A DNA stretch of 64,000 nucleotides from positions 6,652,995 through 6,716,994 of the forward strand of contig OZ022241.1 of NCBI GenBank assembly GCA_963978895.1, in the 5' to 3' direction. This document shows positions 51,298-63,590 of this stretch, in pieces. Each line of letters starts with the position of its first letter. Position 1 is the first letter of the stretch. The position numbers were made by a program, and so were the translations under genes. The notes under the pieces were generated by a model. It worked only from the letters and a program-made list of their open reading frames with translations. It ran no database searches and was not told the origin of the DNA. This DNA is from Erpobdella octoculata. Lineage: Eukaryota > Annelida > Clitellata > Hirudinida > Erpobdellidae.

Positions 51298-52757
51298 ATG
51301 AAGGTATTTATAGTCAGTGTTTTACTTTTAATTGTCATAAACATCTGCTTTGGTGAGTGATGCTAATAAAATTTTTATTTTAATTAGCAACAAAATAAAA
51401 TTATCTACACTCATAATTTCCGATGTCTCTATGTATAAAAGTATGTTAGCAACTTCGCATAACGCGGCGGCCGTTGCGGTCAGCAGTCAGAAGTTGATAA
51501 AAATGGGTGCGTACAGGCGTGTAATAAAATTTATAACGCAATTGTACACTGTCAGTCCTAAATATCCAAAAAGGTTTCGCCTAAGCTTATTATGCAAGAG
51601 GAAATCTAGTGATTTCAATTTGCTTGAAACAGGTTCGGTCCAAAGCATTCAACATTTTATTAATATTGCTGAGCAGGTAGAGCCATGGATTTCTTGATAT
51701 AACATCTAGATCCACAACCTAATAAAAAATAATATCTTTTTAAGCATAATGTGTTATAACTGACTACATCATGATAATTAATTAATATGTGTAACAAATA
51801 ACAGTAGTGTTAGAACTTAACACTTAGAACGTCACACTTAAACAAATCTTGATATATCTTGATATACTTGATATATAGCAATTGAGATTCTGACTGGATT
51901 GAATTTCCTATAATATTAATAGAGAAAAAAAATGTTCTTTATTTAATATCTGATAGTTTGATAAATAAAAAAACCGTCATTTTTGACGAGGTATTTCTAT
52001 ACAAGTACTCGTTTTTTTCTTTACTTGTTTTAATTGAATCATGTATTGTCATCCAATATAAAGCTATGCTGAAAGTTTCAGTTTTCTAGCTAGTAAAAAA
52101 ACTGGTTAATATTACTTGCAAGATTTGTGTACTGAGAAAGACACACACACATCTACAAACAGAGATTGTAAGTTGAATACAAGTTTGTTAAAATTGTATC
52201 AATATTATACTAATATTATTTTGTGATTCCATTAAGTTAATCTATTTATTATTTTTGACTATGGTTCCGGTTTAGGACAATCTGGATCAGGTTCAGGACA
52301 ATTTGGATATGGTTCCGGTGTAGGACAATCTGGATATGTTTACAGTGGAGAACATCCTGGATCAGGTTACAGTGGAGAACAATCTGGATATGGTTATAGC
52401 GGAGAACAATCTGGATATGGTTATAGTGGAGAACAGTCTGGATCTGGTTATAGTGGAGAACAATCTGGATATGGTTATAGTGGAGAACAGTCTGGATCCG
52501 GTTATAGTGGAGAACAATCTGGATCCGGTTATAGTGGAGAACAATCTGGATATGGTTATAGTGGAGAACAATCTGGATATGGTTACAGTGGAGAACAATC
52601 TGGATCCGGTTATAGTGGAGAACAATCTGGATATGGTTATAGCGGAGAACAATCTGGATATGGTTACAGTGGAGAACAATCTGGATCCGGTTATAGTGGA
52701 GAACAATCTGGATATGGTTATAGTGGAGAACAATCTGGATATGGTTCTGGTAATTAA
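51298..52757 (+). CDS. Secreted Gly/Ser/Tyr repeat protein 5 (178 aa)
   Basis: Exons 51298-51352 and 52276-52757 join through a phase-1 intron (acceptor CCGGTTTAG|GA) and leave an open frame to TAA 52755-52757. Exon 2 has no Met in the coding frame, so it is visible only after splicing. Signal peptide MKVFIVSVLLLIVINICF; the mature chain starts GQSGSGSGQFGYGSG and continues as about 14 decapeptide repeats of YSGEQSGSG(Y) / GYSGEQSGYG. Compared with gene 3, Met is replaced by Tyr and Glu. The intron is enlarged to 923 bp by a foldback scrap (51683) and repeat C (52010). AATAAA at 52909; 3'UTR similar to gene 3. The acceptor choice is moderately secure. Confidence 0.75.
52010..52185 (+). repeat. 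Interspersed repeat, family C (in intron of gene 5)
   Basis: Contains CTTTACTTGTTTTAATTGAA, TGTATTGTCATCCAATATAA and ACTTGCAAGATTTGTGTACT. Confidence 0.7.
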
Positions 52758-52919
52758 TAATCCGGTTATGAACAAAAATGTATTTCATAACTAGTATTTT
52801 TAAATTTTTTAAAAGAATGCTTATTCGGCAATTTAAAAGCAGTTTACATTTTTGTGTTCAAAAAACATTTCACTGCTGGTTTAATGCTCACAACAAATTT
52901 GTATAAAAAATAAATAATT

Positions 52920-53330
52920 GTTTGTTCAAATTAAAACATTTTTGGTAATTGAAATTCATTTAAATTTAAATTTTTTTATGTCTTAGAAATTATCAATACC
53001 AGCACCTCTAAATAAAGTTATCAAAATCTTGTTTTCACAAGCAGAGGAGTAAATAGTAATTATTTGCCAATTTTGAAAATTGTGGGATGTGCTGGATCGA
53101 GTGAATATTTTGGAATAAATACGATCTCTTAAGCCTTAAGCGGACCCATGAAAACTTTAGGTTTATATTTATTAGGAATGAAGAAAAAAAACTTTATCTG
53201 TATTCAGTTTTTTTTTGTTTAAAATCTGAAGCAAAAACTACTAAAAACATTCTAAATAGCGTACGACCTAATCTCAAACGTACCAAACATACACAAAATA
53301 ATTCAGAAAAATCAGTTACACACTATGACA
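52920..53330. other. Intergenic; nothing recognised
   Basis: AT-rich, no coding signal. Confidence 0.5.
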
Positions 53331-53445
<115 letters not shown>

Positions 53446-53449
53446 GCTG

Positions 53450-53756
53450 ACCCAGCAACTTTGTAACTTCTCACCGAGATACCTTGTAAAAGAAAACCCA
53501 AAAAGCAAGAAACATCAAACTCAACTAGAAAGTTCTTTTTTTAAACCTGAAACTGGTGTTTTGAAGGCTTTAAATTGGAACAAAGTTCAAGTACCAATGA
53601 AATGGCACAATGAAACTAATTCTGTCTTCAAACATGATCTTGCGTTAATGATGAGTCGAAATGGCTTAACTGATTTAGAGATTCGTTACTTCTTTTCCAG
53701 GAGCGCTAGAAATGAATATCCTTATATTATTGACTTTAGTGATAACTGGACTTAAT
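53450..53756 (+). pseudogene. 3' fragment of the Tudor-domain gene
   Basis: Matches the last 90 or so codons of the ORF at 35504-36460 with few substitutions: ETGVLKALNWNKVQVPMKW and ARNEYPYIIDFSDNWT with the same stop. The homologous 3'UTR runs up to GAATAAACT. The preceding bases after the TA tract (CTAGCTGACCCAGCAACTTT) merge into Tudor homology. Confidence 0.85.
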
Positions 53757-53828
53757 TAAACGATGATTTTGCCAATAACTTCAATTTTATAAAAATAAAA
53801 ATGTACATTAACTTGAATAAACTAGAAA

Positions 53829-53940
53829 TCTGTATCTTTGATTTTGTATGTTTGTCTGAATGTATGTTTTTATGCATTTCTACACCATTCATCCGATCGT
53901 AATACAATTTTCACACAACCTTGAAAGTCAAAATTTTTAA
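53829..53940 (+). mobile_element. Helitron family B, 5' end fragment
   Basis: A|TCTGTATCTTTG at the start, then CACCATTCATCCGATCGTAA TACAATTTTCACACAACC, the family B 5' signature. It begins where the Tudor 3'UTR homology stops. Confidence 0.6.
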
Positions 53941-54451
53941 AGTTTTGAGACAGGTTAAAATAACTTTTACAAAATTGCAGATAAAAATATAAAAATTTTA
54001 TCAATAAAAATAAACTATTTCTAAACGTACATAGATACAAAAAATTTTACACATCGCAGAAATTATTTTTTTTTTTCAATTTCGAACAAATGTTCCTGAA
54101 AAGGGACGCTTTTGCGCGGGTGGGTTGACACTCCGAAGTTTGTTTTGGTAAAGAAAAAAAATGTACATCCGCTTTCACGGAAGGTCGACGCAATTTAAAC
54201 AAAAAATCTTATTTGGGCCAAAATCACACGCAAGGACTAAATCAAACAAGAACCCCGTTTAAAGGTATGTCTTTTTCGCAAACTTCTCAAAATTAATTTT
54301 GTTTCAAAATTATTCCAATTATGCCAAGTATTATCATTATTATCAATTGTGATCCACCTATTATTATTTCAAACTGTTTTTTTTTTTTTATGTTTCATCA
54401 TGATTATTTGACTTATTTTCTATCATTGTAGTTTCCTATTGCTTGCAAAAT
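53941..54451. other. Intergenic; nothing recognised
   Basis: One GC-richer stretch (54100-54180); no ORF of interest. Confidence 0.4.
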
Positions 54452-54887
54452 TGCTTTAAGCTGACGCCATACACTTTTTTCGAAACAGTGCAAAATATCA
54501 TATATCTAAAACTAATCAGTAGGTTTTTGTTTCAAGAACAGCGTTTCTGACTAATTCTTCAAAATAACTTGCTTTCTCATGTCGATGAACACATGGACAC
54601 AAGCATACATACTCATAGTCCTCTATGAGGTCCGCGCTTATTGGGCATAGGATCATCGCTTCTCTTTAAATAGCTTTCTTTCGTTCATTTGAGTCCTTAC
54701 AAACTCAACTACACGTCTATCGACTTTACATCTGTCGACAAAGTTCTGATAAAACTTGAAAACAAAATAATATATCTTAAAAATCTTCGGGACTGCTTGC
54801 AAAAAAGGTTAGATTTTATTTATTTAATTTTACAACTGTTTGACGATTTTTGATCTAGTTAAGTATCTAGCCTAAAATCACAAAACG
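54452..54887. repeat. 436-bp segment duplicated at 56281
   Basis: From TGCTTTAAGCTGACGCC to CCTAAAATCACAAAACG. It appears identical over its whole length to 56281-56716. Non-coding. Confidence 0.92.
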
Positions 54888-55374
54888 AAGAATACGTGTA
54901 TTTTTTCACCACAAAACAAGTTATTTTGACAACTTATGCGACTGAAAACTAATTTTAATTACCTTTAGATCCAGCCAAATATTTAACTGCTTAGTTGCTG
55001 TGTGTTTTTTATAAGGTCCGTCAATCTCATCATATTTGTTGAGGAGTGTATTTCTTGTTACACCTAGTAGGCCGAAACCTGAATATCCAAAAAACGTTAG
55101 CGTGCTTATTGTTTATAGAAGGTTTTCAACTAGCACTTCATTATTCTGTCTGGTTTTATAAGCTTTTTCAATTAATTTCACATGTCTGTTATCTGTTGTC
55201 TGACGTTTATTGTCTAGTAAGGCAAAATCCTGCAAAAGGTTGATTAAAACCAATCTATCAAACTATTAGCATAAAAATCAAATAAATAACAACACAATAT
55301 TTATTAATTATTTTTCTTTGAAAAGCAGATTTTTTTCAAATTGTGTGATTTATTTAATTTTGCTTTTTCAAACT

Positions 55375-55570
55375 TTTATTTAGGTTACAATCTCTGTTTG
55401 TGTATGTGTGTGTGTCTTTCTCTGTACGCAAATCTTGCAAGTAAAATTTGATTAGCTTTTTGACTATATAGGAAGCTGAAACTTTCAGCATAGGTTTATA
55501 TTTGATGATATAATTCAATTTAAAAAATTAAAACAGTTTGTGTTGAAAAACTTTTTTTTTCTTTCAAACA
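55375..55570 (-). repeat. Interspersed repeat, family C
   Basis: GTTACAATCTCTGTTTGTGT, CGCAAATCTTGCAAGTAAAA and AACTTTCAGCATAGGTTTAT, in reverse to the copies at 44325 and 52010. Confidence 0.7.
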
Positions 55571-55619
55571 GGCGGGTCTGGTCAGTCCAGACAAACAATT
55601 TTGTGCTGAATATATAAAA

Positions 55620-57201
55620 CTAGCAGTGCCCGTAGCGGCTTCGCTCGCATGAAATTAGAGAATTTGAACCGTGCATACATAGTAGAGTACTGCACGGATC
55701 AATTTTTTAGGTCTCGGCTCGGCCCGTCGACAACTTGGCCCAGCCCGTTTCAAAAACCGAAATTCCTGGGCACGGCCCGTTTTTACAGGCCTAGAAGTTC
55801 TATATACTTAATGAAAAACGTCGGCTTGTCCCACCATGACTTCAGGTTTAGACCGGCCCGTCTGAACACCCTAAAATCACTAAAATGTTTATATACTTGG
55901 TTAAAAATCTCGGCCCGTCCCACCTTGATTTAAGGTTTGGGCAGGGCCGTATGAAGACCCTAAAATAACGGCTTGGCACCTCCGTCCGGTGATAAACTGA
56001 ACTCATCTACTTTTAACCGGCACAAAACCTCAAAATACTAATTTTCACATCTGTAGCACTTAATTTTTTAAGTAGCAGTTATTTTAAAATCAAATAACCC
56101 ATTTTCCACTTCACATTTGAGGTCCTGAAAACCAAATTTTCAAAAAATGGTGAAACACGTATATCATTATTTTTAGAGTAGAAACTAAATACTAATTTTA
56201 CCTTTGCAGCATTAACAGTTTTTGAGTAGCAGTTACTTTAAAAACCAAGTAACCCTATTTCCACCCCATATTTGAAGTCCTGCTTTAAGCTGACGCCATA
56301 CACTTTTTTCGAAACAGTGCAAAATATCATATATCTAAAACTAATCAGTAGGTTTTTGTTTCAAGAACAGCGTTTCTGACTAATTCTTCAAAATAACTTG
56401 CTTTCTCATGTCGATGAACACATGGACACAAGCATACATACTCATAGTCCTCTATGAGGTCCGCGCTTATTGGGCATAGGATCATCGCTTCTCTTTAAAT
56501 AGCTTTCTTTCGTTCATTTGAGTCCTTACAAACTCAACTACACGTCTATCGACTTTACATCTGTCGACAAAGTTCTGATAAAACTTGAAAACAAAATAAT
56601 ATATCTTAAAAATCTTCGGGACTGCTTGCAAAAAAGGTTAGATTTTATTTATTTAATTTTACAACTGTTTGACGATTTTTGATCTAGTTAAGTATCTAGC
56701 CTAAAATCACAAAACGTTATTGTATGTTTGTTTTACCATTTTCAAAAAAATGGTAAAACACGTATATCATTATTTCTGGAGTAGAAACCAAATACTAATT
56801 TTTGTTCCTGCAGCATTCACAGTTTTTGAGTAGCAGCTGCTTTAAAAACCAAATAACCCAATTTTCCAACCCTTATTTGAGGTCCGGGAAACCGAATTTT
56901 CAAAAAATGGTGAAACACCTATCTCTTTATTTTTCAAGAAGAATCCATATACCAAATTTCAAAATTTCTTCATTTTTGGTTTTTGAGATATACATTGTTT
57001 TAGAAAAAAGTTTGTTTTCCAGTTTCTTCCCCTCAGAAGCAAAAGTTTAAAAAATACTTTCTTAGCGGATGCTTACGCAATAAAAGTAATATAAATTCCA
57101 ATTTTCACGGTTCTAGGATGATGCGTTTGAGCTCGGCGTTGATTATCAGTCAGTCAGTCAGTCAGTCAGTCAGTCAGGACATGTTCTTTTATATATATAG
57201 A
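55620..57201 (-). mobile_element. Non-autonomous Helitron, family A, copy 7 (carries a foreign 436-bp patch)
   Basis: On the minus strand TC is at 57201 and CTAG at 55620; flanks A (55619) and T (57202). The core repeats break at 56280 in the motif GAAGTCCTG and resume near 56740. The 436 bp between duplicates 54452-54887. Confidence 0.82.
56281..56716. repeat. Second copy of the 436-bp segment, inside Helitron A7
   Basis: Same length and apparently the same sequence as 54452-54887, same orientation, 1.4 kb apart. It replaces part of a Helitron core repeat. Confidence 0.92.
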
Positions 57202-57794
57202 TATAGGCCTGTAAAAACAGGTCAGACCCAAATTGGCATAGGCTTATTAAGCAGGCCATCCGGAACGGGCAAAAAAATTGGCCCGAGCAGTTGTCTGGTG
57301 TTGAACCAGAGATCGACTGTTTAAATCCCACCAGCATTCCGGTGCTTTTAGAGGTGCGGGATGCGAGGTAAAGATTTAAACGGCTCCCTCTTGATGCTCT
57401 GTAAAATTTCCCCGAAAGCGAAAAATAACAAAAAAGAGTGAAAAACATTGCAGAAATTCTTTCCAAGAAGATACGGTGCCAATATAACCTGAAATGAATT
57501 TGAGGTAGTTATCACCACTATCCGCATGATTAAATGTCTTTTATGTAGCACTGCATAATTACGACCAGCGTAAAAATTCAGCAACATTTTAATTAAAATT
57601 ATCTTAATCTGTCCAGTTTTTTGTTCCATGTTGTTTTTTCCGCAGTACATGACCAGCAATATCAATTGTATCTATGAAAAATTTGATTCCAGAATTTCTC
57701 AAACTTTTGACAGCTTCATGTTGATAAAATTTGTAATTAAAGCACCAATCAATTGATTTTAGAATTGCTGTTCATTTCATACAGTTCTGTCTTT
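57202..57794. other. Intergenic; nothing firm
   Basis: 57210-57300 has GGCCTGT/GGCCCGA motifs that echo the GC block of family A. No ORF with recognisable homology. Confidence 0.4.
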
Positions 57795-57860
57795 CTTGTG
57801 TGTGTTCACATGTGTGTGTGTTTGTGTTTGTGTGTTTGTGTGTGTGTGTGTGTGTGTAGG
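57795..57860. repeat. (GT)n microsatellite
   Basis: GTGTGTGT with TTTGTG interruptions. Confidence 0.9.
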
Positions 57861-58099
57861 AGGAGGATAAGGATGTTTCAATCATGATTTTTACGTTTCT
57901 ATTCAACTTTCTCGGATAACTGAGACAGCAAAAAATAGAAACATTGACAGCCATAAAATGAGTGACAAAAAATAAAGAGAAACGGGAAAATCACAAAACA
58001 TATAAAAATAAGTGATAAAAGTAAAAACAGGAATGAAATTAAAAAAATATTAAAACAGCTTGATAGAAATAGAAACAAAGATATGAATAAAAAAGAAAA

Positions 58100-58203
58100 A
58101 ACAAAGAAAGAGGGAGAAATTGAAAGAGAAAGATATAAAAAGAGAAAAAGAGTAAGAAAATAGAGAGCAAAAGAAAAATAGAGAGAGAAAGAAAGAGAGA
58201 AAA

Positions 58204-58238
<35 letters not shown>

Positions 58239-58265
58239 AAGAGAGAAAGAGAGAGAGAGAGAAAC
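58100..58265. repeat. (GA)n / GAAA purine tract
   Basis: Polypurine run, purest at 58190-58263 (GAGAGA with GAAA interruptions). Leu/Ser-rich frames on the opposite strand are artefacts. Confidence 0.92.
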
Positions 58266-59580
58266 AAGCATGCGTGCAAAAGCATCAGTCACATTGTTTG
58301 AAGATAAAACGGGAAGGAAGGAAATAAGAAAAAAAATCCTAAACGGTCATGCTTGAGAAGTGCTTGTAAAGAATCCACTTGTAAGCATGTTAATGGGGAG
58401 GGGACGAAAAGAACATGAATGAAAGAAAAAGAAAGAAAACAGCAAAGTCTAGGAAACTAAATAGAAATAAAATAAGATAACATACTGGTGTTTTAAATTT
58501 CTCCTTTCATCTATCAACTGATGACAAATGAAAATAGCACCAAGGACCTTTTTTGACGTCTCAATTGAACATACTGAAAAATGAAGATAAACGACCGAAG
58601 GATTCACAAAACATTCCAATCATACGTCTTTAGATTTTACTTTTGTTACTACGGCTGGATTGTTTACAATTCCGGTGATAAATGACTTAGAAACTGGTCG
58701 ACACGCATAATCCATTTTTCAATTACATTCTCAGTTGATGGTTTGCGGCGAGTTTACATTTGATCAGTTGTACGTTTACAAGCTAATCAGTTAATGATGG
58801 GTAGTCTTGCGTCAGCTCTTTCTTAATAATAATAAAAGTGCAAAATTGAATATAATAATTATTTAATTAGTTTTTATTTTTATTTTTAACGCAAATAAAA
58901 AATTTTAATCCCAGCTTAAATGTTTGGAAATAGAAAATATGCAAGATTTAAAAAGATAAAATAACTACTGAATAAACATTTTTTAAGATAAAATTCATAA
59001 ATTGTATCTATTAATAATTATGAAACAATTTAATATACTTTAGAGAACAAGATTTAAATGTTGAAATAGGAAAATTAGCAAAAATGTGAAATGTAAGGAG
59101 AAACATTTCAATACAATATATTAAGATGCGATTAACTAAAATCTTTGATTAAAGAAAACTTAAAATTTAAAAAAAATCAATTTTTATTTTCAACTTGCAA
59201 TATTTTATATTCTCAAAAAAAAATTTGCTCATAAAGTATAAAATACTCGATAAGTTGTAGGAGAGTAATTAATCAGCAGACGGATCGGCATCGACCGAAA
59301 TAATTTTCCTTTCTATCATAGACCCACCAAATCGTCATCAATCAAACATCTCCATTCACTTTCAGAACAACGTCATCTCTCAAGCTCGACGGTGCAGCAA
59401 CAACCGCCTGGCTCCAGCCACGGCGACATAGCTAGCCGGTCACCTCTCGACTAGACTCTTGACTCTCCCCCTCCCCCTCCCCTGGTCGTACATTTTCAAA
59501 AGCTCTCTTTTTTTGTATTGATAGAAAAAAAGGCTAACAAGAACGCCCACAAGCCGGGAAGTCTTTCTCACGTGGCCGCA
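58266..59580. other. Intergenic; no gene recognised
   Basis: AT-rich, then a GC-richer stretch at 59270-59480 that ends in a pyrimidine run (CTCTCCCCCTCCCCCTCCCC). TATTTATAAGG at 59580-59590 could be a core promoter, but no coding exon follows. Confidence 0.4.
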
Positions 59581-59685
59581 TATTTATAAGGAGCAGTTTT
59601 ATTTACGAGTCTTCGAGACGGAGATCCTCGTGTATTCGTGAGAGCCTCCTTTTTGCACCGAGACGTGCAACGAGTATCGATGTAT

Positions 59686-60012
59686 AAATTGCATGGATTG
59701 CACGGATTGCATGGATTGCATGGATTGCATGGATTGCATGGATTACATGGATTGCATGGATTGCATGGATTGCACGGATTGCACGGATTGCACGGATTGC
59801 ACGGATTGCATGCATGGATTACATGGATTGCATGGATTGCATGGATTGATGGATTGCATGGATTGCATGGATTGCACGGATTGCACGGATTGCATGCATG
59901 GATTACATGGATTGCATGGATTGCATGGATTGCACGGATTGCACGGATTGCATGCATGGATTACATGGATTGCATGGATTGCATGGATTGATGGATTGCA
60001 TGGATTGCATGA
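59686..60012. repeat. 9-bp minisatellite (ATGGATTGC / ACGGATTGC)
   Basis: About 36 nine-base units. GCATGCATGGATTACATGG recurs near 59808, 59891 and 59950, giving a higher-order pattern. Open in several frames on both strands because the unit is a multiple of three. Confidence 0.95.
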
Positions 60013-60689
60013 ATTGGGGTGGGAATGGGGTGTTCTTCCATGGAACGTGACTTCAGTGGGAAGGCATATGTTTTTTATCTTTTTCATTCTTTTTTTTAAA
60101 GAGTGGTTTAGGATAGATTCTTGTGGAAAAATAACACGGGTTTTTATAATACTCTGCAAATTCGCGAACTGTGTTCTCTTGTCAACCTGCTTGGATGTGT
60201 GTATGCGTGTGACGGCATGTGTGGATTCTGGATGTGTGTTTGTGTCTAAATCTGTTATTGTATGTTTGTGTTTAAATCTGTTAATGTATGTTTTTGTCTG
60301 TGTGAGTTGGTGCCTGAATATGTATTAATGATAGTTTGTGTATGTATTGATGTGTCTGTATGTTAATGTATAAGTGTGTACTTGCTTGTAAAATTTTGCT
60401 GAAGTGTGATTGAGTATTTTTTAGGCTTTCAACGCTTAGATTAGATTAATGCAACATTTGGCATCCGCAAATTGACGTGAACTTCAAGTTAAATTTTCTA
60501 TCAAATGCGATTTGTCAACTCTTAAAATGTAAAAGTTGCAAATTTGTATGTTGAAAATTTGAAAAACAAATTTAAATAAAAGTTTTCATTTAAAAATCTA
60601 CCACGGAAATCAATGTTGATAGGCTGAAAGAAAAATATAAAAATAAATGATTGAAGGAGTTATCGATTTCAATGATTCAATGAATGATT
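60013..60689. other. Intergenic; GT-rich then AT-rich
   Basis: 60190-60390 is rich in GTGTGT/TGTATG. No gene. Confidence 0.5.
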
Positions 60690-60850
60690 ACTTGAATGAA
60701 TTGTATGACTGTATGAAATGCATGATTGAATAAATGAATGTTTGAATGATTGAATAAATAAATGTTTGAATGATTGAATAAATGAATGTTTGAATAAATG
60801 ATTTCATGAGTGATTTATTAAATAATTGAATGAATGTTAGATTGATTGAA
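60690..60850. repeat. Degenerate tandem repeat, unit about 24 bp
   Basis: Units of AATGTTTGAATGATTGAATA type, three to four well-preserved copies at 60725-60800. Confidence 0.8.
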
Positions 60851-61004
60851 TGAAACAAACATACAAACATACAATCGAATAAACAACGAACAAACTTCGA
60901 ATGACTTGACGAACAAACAAACGCAATAACGAGTGTTGGGATACTTGTATAAGTATGCACTAATCTTTTTTCTTTTTTTAGGTTGATGAAAGGATAGTTG
61001 ACTC

Positions 61005-61137
61005 CGCGAGACACTCAACTTAAGCAATGCGTGTAAACTCCTTGCTTAGGGGAGCTACGATGGTGACGCGGTGAAATTCGAACCGCCGACGTATAAGCCG
61101 ACAGGCGAACGCTTTACCGCTTTGCCACCACAGAAAT
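61005..61137 (-). mobile_element. tRNA-derived SINE (head and body)
   Basis: Minus strand: GTGGTGGCAAAGCGGTAAAG (A box) and GTCGGCGGTTCGAATTTC (B box), then TAAGCAAGGAGTTTACACGC. Same family as 38717-38941 and the best match to the two cathepsin intron relics. Confidence 0.82.
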
Positions 61138-62204
61138 CTCCTGCTCTCAGCGCTTTGAAACTACTTGTTGATAGGTCACAAAAAGTCAAACATTTCTTTT
61201 TGACATGTTATCGATTTGCTTTAACATCTTCATTTCTTGAAAGAAAAATTAAATTTAAAAAATTATTTTTAAAGATTCGAGTTTCTAAAAAATTTCATCT
61301 TCCTTGTTTTCTTGCTGAAATCTATTACTAGTGTCTTGTGCACACCTGTCTCCCCAGGTATTACTTTCTAAGCTCGTTTGTCCATCCCTCTAGTAGATTC
61401 TTCTGATTAAAAATATTTTATTTCTCAACGTTTCACTTATTTAAAACATAGTAGATTTCTTTTCTAACAATCATTCCCACAAGCAACTAACCGACGTATC
61501 TTCTTTCGAGACATGAAACAAAAGTTTCATCTTTTAATTTATTCAATTCAATCGCGAATTTTCAACTTTTCAACTTCACAAGCAGTTCACGTTCAACTTC
61601 CAGTTCCAATTTTTAACATTCAGTTTCAATTTATTTCAACTTGATCTCTCACGTTCGCCAACCTCGGTTCTTCTCTTCTCTTCTTCATTTCTTTTTTTCT
61701 TTGTCTTTTTAAATAAACTTTCTCAGTTTTGATGAGTTTGAAAATAGTCGATGTTTCTTTATTGGAATGTTTTGATCACTTGTAATGAAATCAATGAGTA
61801 TTTTTAAGCTCACATAATTAATACGTAAATATGTCTATGCCACCAATCAGGTCTTGATTTTAGGCTTTTCAAACCTGCTGTACTTAATCGTATTTCGAAT
61901 AACTTCTTCATGCATTCACAAGTAATAATCACTTTAGAAATACATATACACTTTTTATCGATAGCTTACGAAAAAAACAATGACCGCGCCCATAAACCAG
62001 ATTTCTCGGGCATCCCTCAATAAACAGCTCTCAGAGACAAGAGACGGTGGATCTGGAATGTATTACTCAGGCGGTCCACATCGACCATAACTCTTCACAG
62101 CATGCATTTTTTTTGAGCTGGCAGATCTTCTATATTCATTTAATTATTTCAACTAAGAATTAATTCTTCAAATGACAAAAAATCTAATTTGAAGATTAGG
62201 TATG
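61138..62204. other. Intergenic; nothing recognised
   Basis: Pyrimidine-rich around 61550-61740; no coding signal found. Confidence 0.5.
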
Positions 62205-62470
62205 ATACGTACATGGGCGTGCTTATATCTATGGGTGTTTCTCTGAGTAGGTGTCACTCTGTGTGTGCATCTGTTTGCTTCTATATACGTATCTGTGCGT
62301 GTGCTTATGAGTGTATGTGTCCGCGTGCTTATGTGTGCTTATGTGTGTATATGAGAGTGTACTCATGTGTTCTTATGCGTATATGTGTGCTTTTGCTTAT
62401 GTGTGTATGTGGGCATGTCTTTCTCTGCGTATATGAGCACGTTTGTATCAATGTTCGTTCGTCTCCTTGT
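62205..62470. repeat. Degenerate GT-rich tract
   Basis: GTGTGTGC/TATGTGTGTATG motifs interspersed; an open frame across it is compositional. Confidence 0.7.
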
Positions 62471-63449
62471 TGGCGTTCGTCTTAAAGAAACATTACTCAT
62501 CGGTGAGCTACTTAATTGCATTGAATGACAACAATTACTTCGAGGAGATATATAATTGATTTCCTTATTATCATCATTTATTTTCTATCTTTATAAAGTA
62601 CACGAGATTACGACTTTTCCATGCGGTTTCTACGTCCGCAATTTTTATAATTACCCCCACCCCTCTCTCTATTCATCTTCAAACGGGGATTCAGGAACAG
62701 CAACAACAATCACAACAAAAATAACAACAGAACAAAAAAAATTATAATTGAGATTGGATTCAAAAGAAGGAGGTCCAGGCGAGAAAAAATTCAGCAAAAG
62801 CTTTTTTTATATAAAAAAAGCCAAACAAAAGTTGCTTAATATTTCTAATGTTTTACAAGCGACGAAAAATAGGCCGTCGATCCGAACGCTGAATCTGCCA
62901 GTCCAATTTTATGGGCAATGTCAGTTGATGCTTCAATCTTGCTTCCTTGGGTGGCTGATCCCAAATATTAAAATTCCTCGACTTGATATAAAAGAATCAA
63001 ACTTAAACCGTTGAGTTGTCCGAAGTCATGACAAAGTTTTTGGCAACATTGAGCCGAAGCTCAGATTCAGCTGCTTCGTCCTTGATATCGTGGAGTATCG
63101 TAAATTTAACCAAGAAATGAAAGCTTGACCAAACGTGAATGAAGAACAAAAAACAACTTCTACTCAATTCTTTTCCTTTGTAGTAACAGAAGACTCGAAC
63201 ACGTATGTGTAAAATATCACGCCTGTACAGTAGTGTACAGCTGTTTAGTGTAATACGAGACGTGCACGTGTAGAGCAGGCGGAAATACGTCGTGTTTTAT
63301 TCACGCACGTTGAATTGATGTGTGCGTGTGGAATATGTTTGATTTCTGAATGAGTTACTCCTTCCTCTCTATTTATGTATCATTGTCTAATCCGGTTAAG
63401 CTCTACGATATCCAATCTACTGCTTACTAGTGTAGCATTCGTCTTAAGC
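62471..63449. other. Intergenic; no gene recognised
   Basis: An 88-codon frame at 62748-63014 has no recognisable domain and no upstream promoter or splice context. Confidence 0.4.
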
Positions 63450-63590
63450 AAATGCGATAGTAATGATGATGACGATGATGAAGATGACCATGACGATGAT
63501 GATGGTGGTGGTGACGACGACGACGATGACGATGATTGTGATGGTGGTGATGACGACAACACGATGATGATGATAATAATAATTAATTAA
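63450..63590. repeat. GAT/GAC trinucleotide tract
   Basis: GATGATGACGATGAAGATGA-type units encode Asp runs in one frame; no flanking gene structure. Confidence 0.9.

Noticed and set aside
52249..52788. Three ORFs in other frames of the 52.3-52.8 kb repeat
   Set aside because: The spliced frame from 51298 gives a signal peptide plus repeat protein paralogous to gene 3; the others lack supporting context.
57899..58292. Leu/Ser/Phe-rich minus-strand ORFs
   Set aside because: Artefacts of the GA-rich purine tract.
59568..60328. Long ORFs of CMD, GLH and CNP repeats
   Set aside because: Frames of a 9-bp minisatellite; no splice sites, start context or poly(A) signal tie them to a gene.
63375..63590. 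Asp-rich small protein
   Set aside because: Encoded by a GAT/GAC microsatellite with no gene structure.
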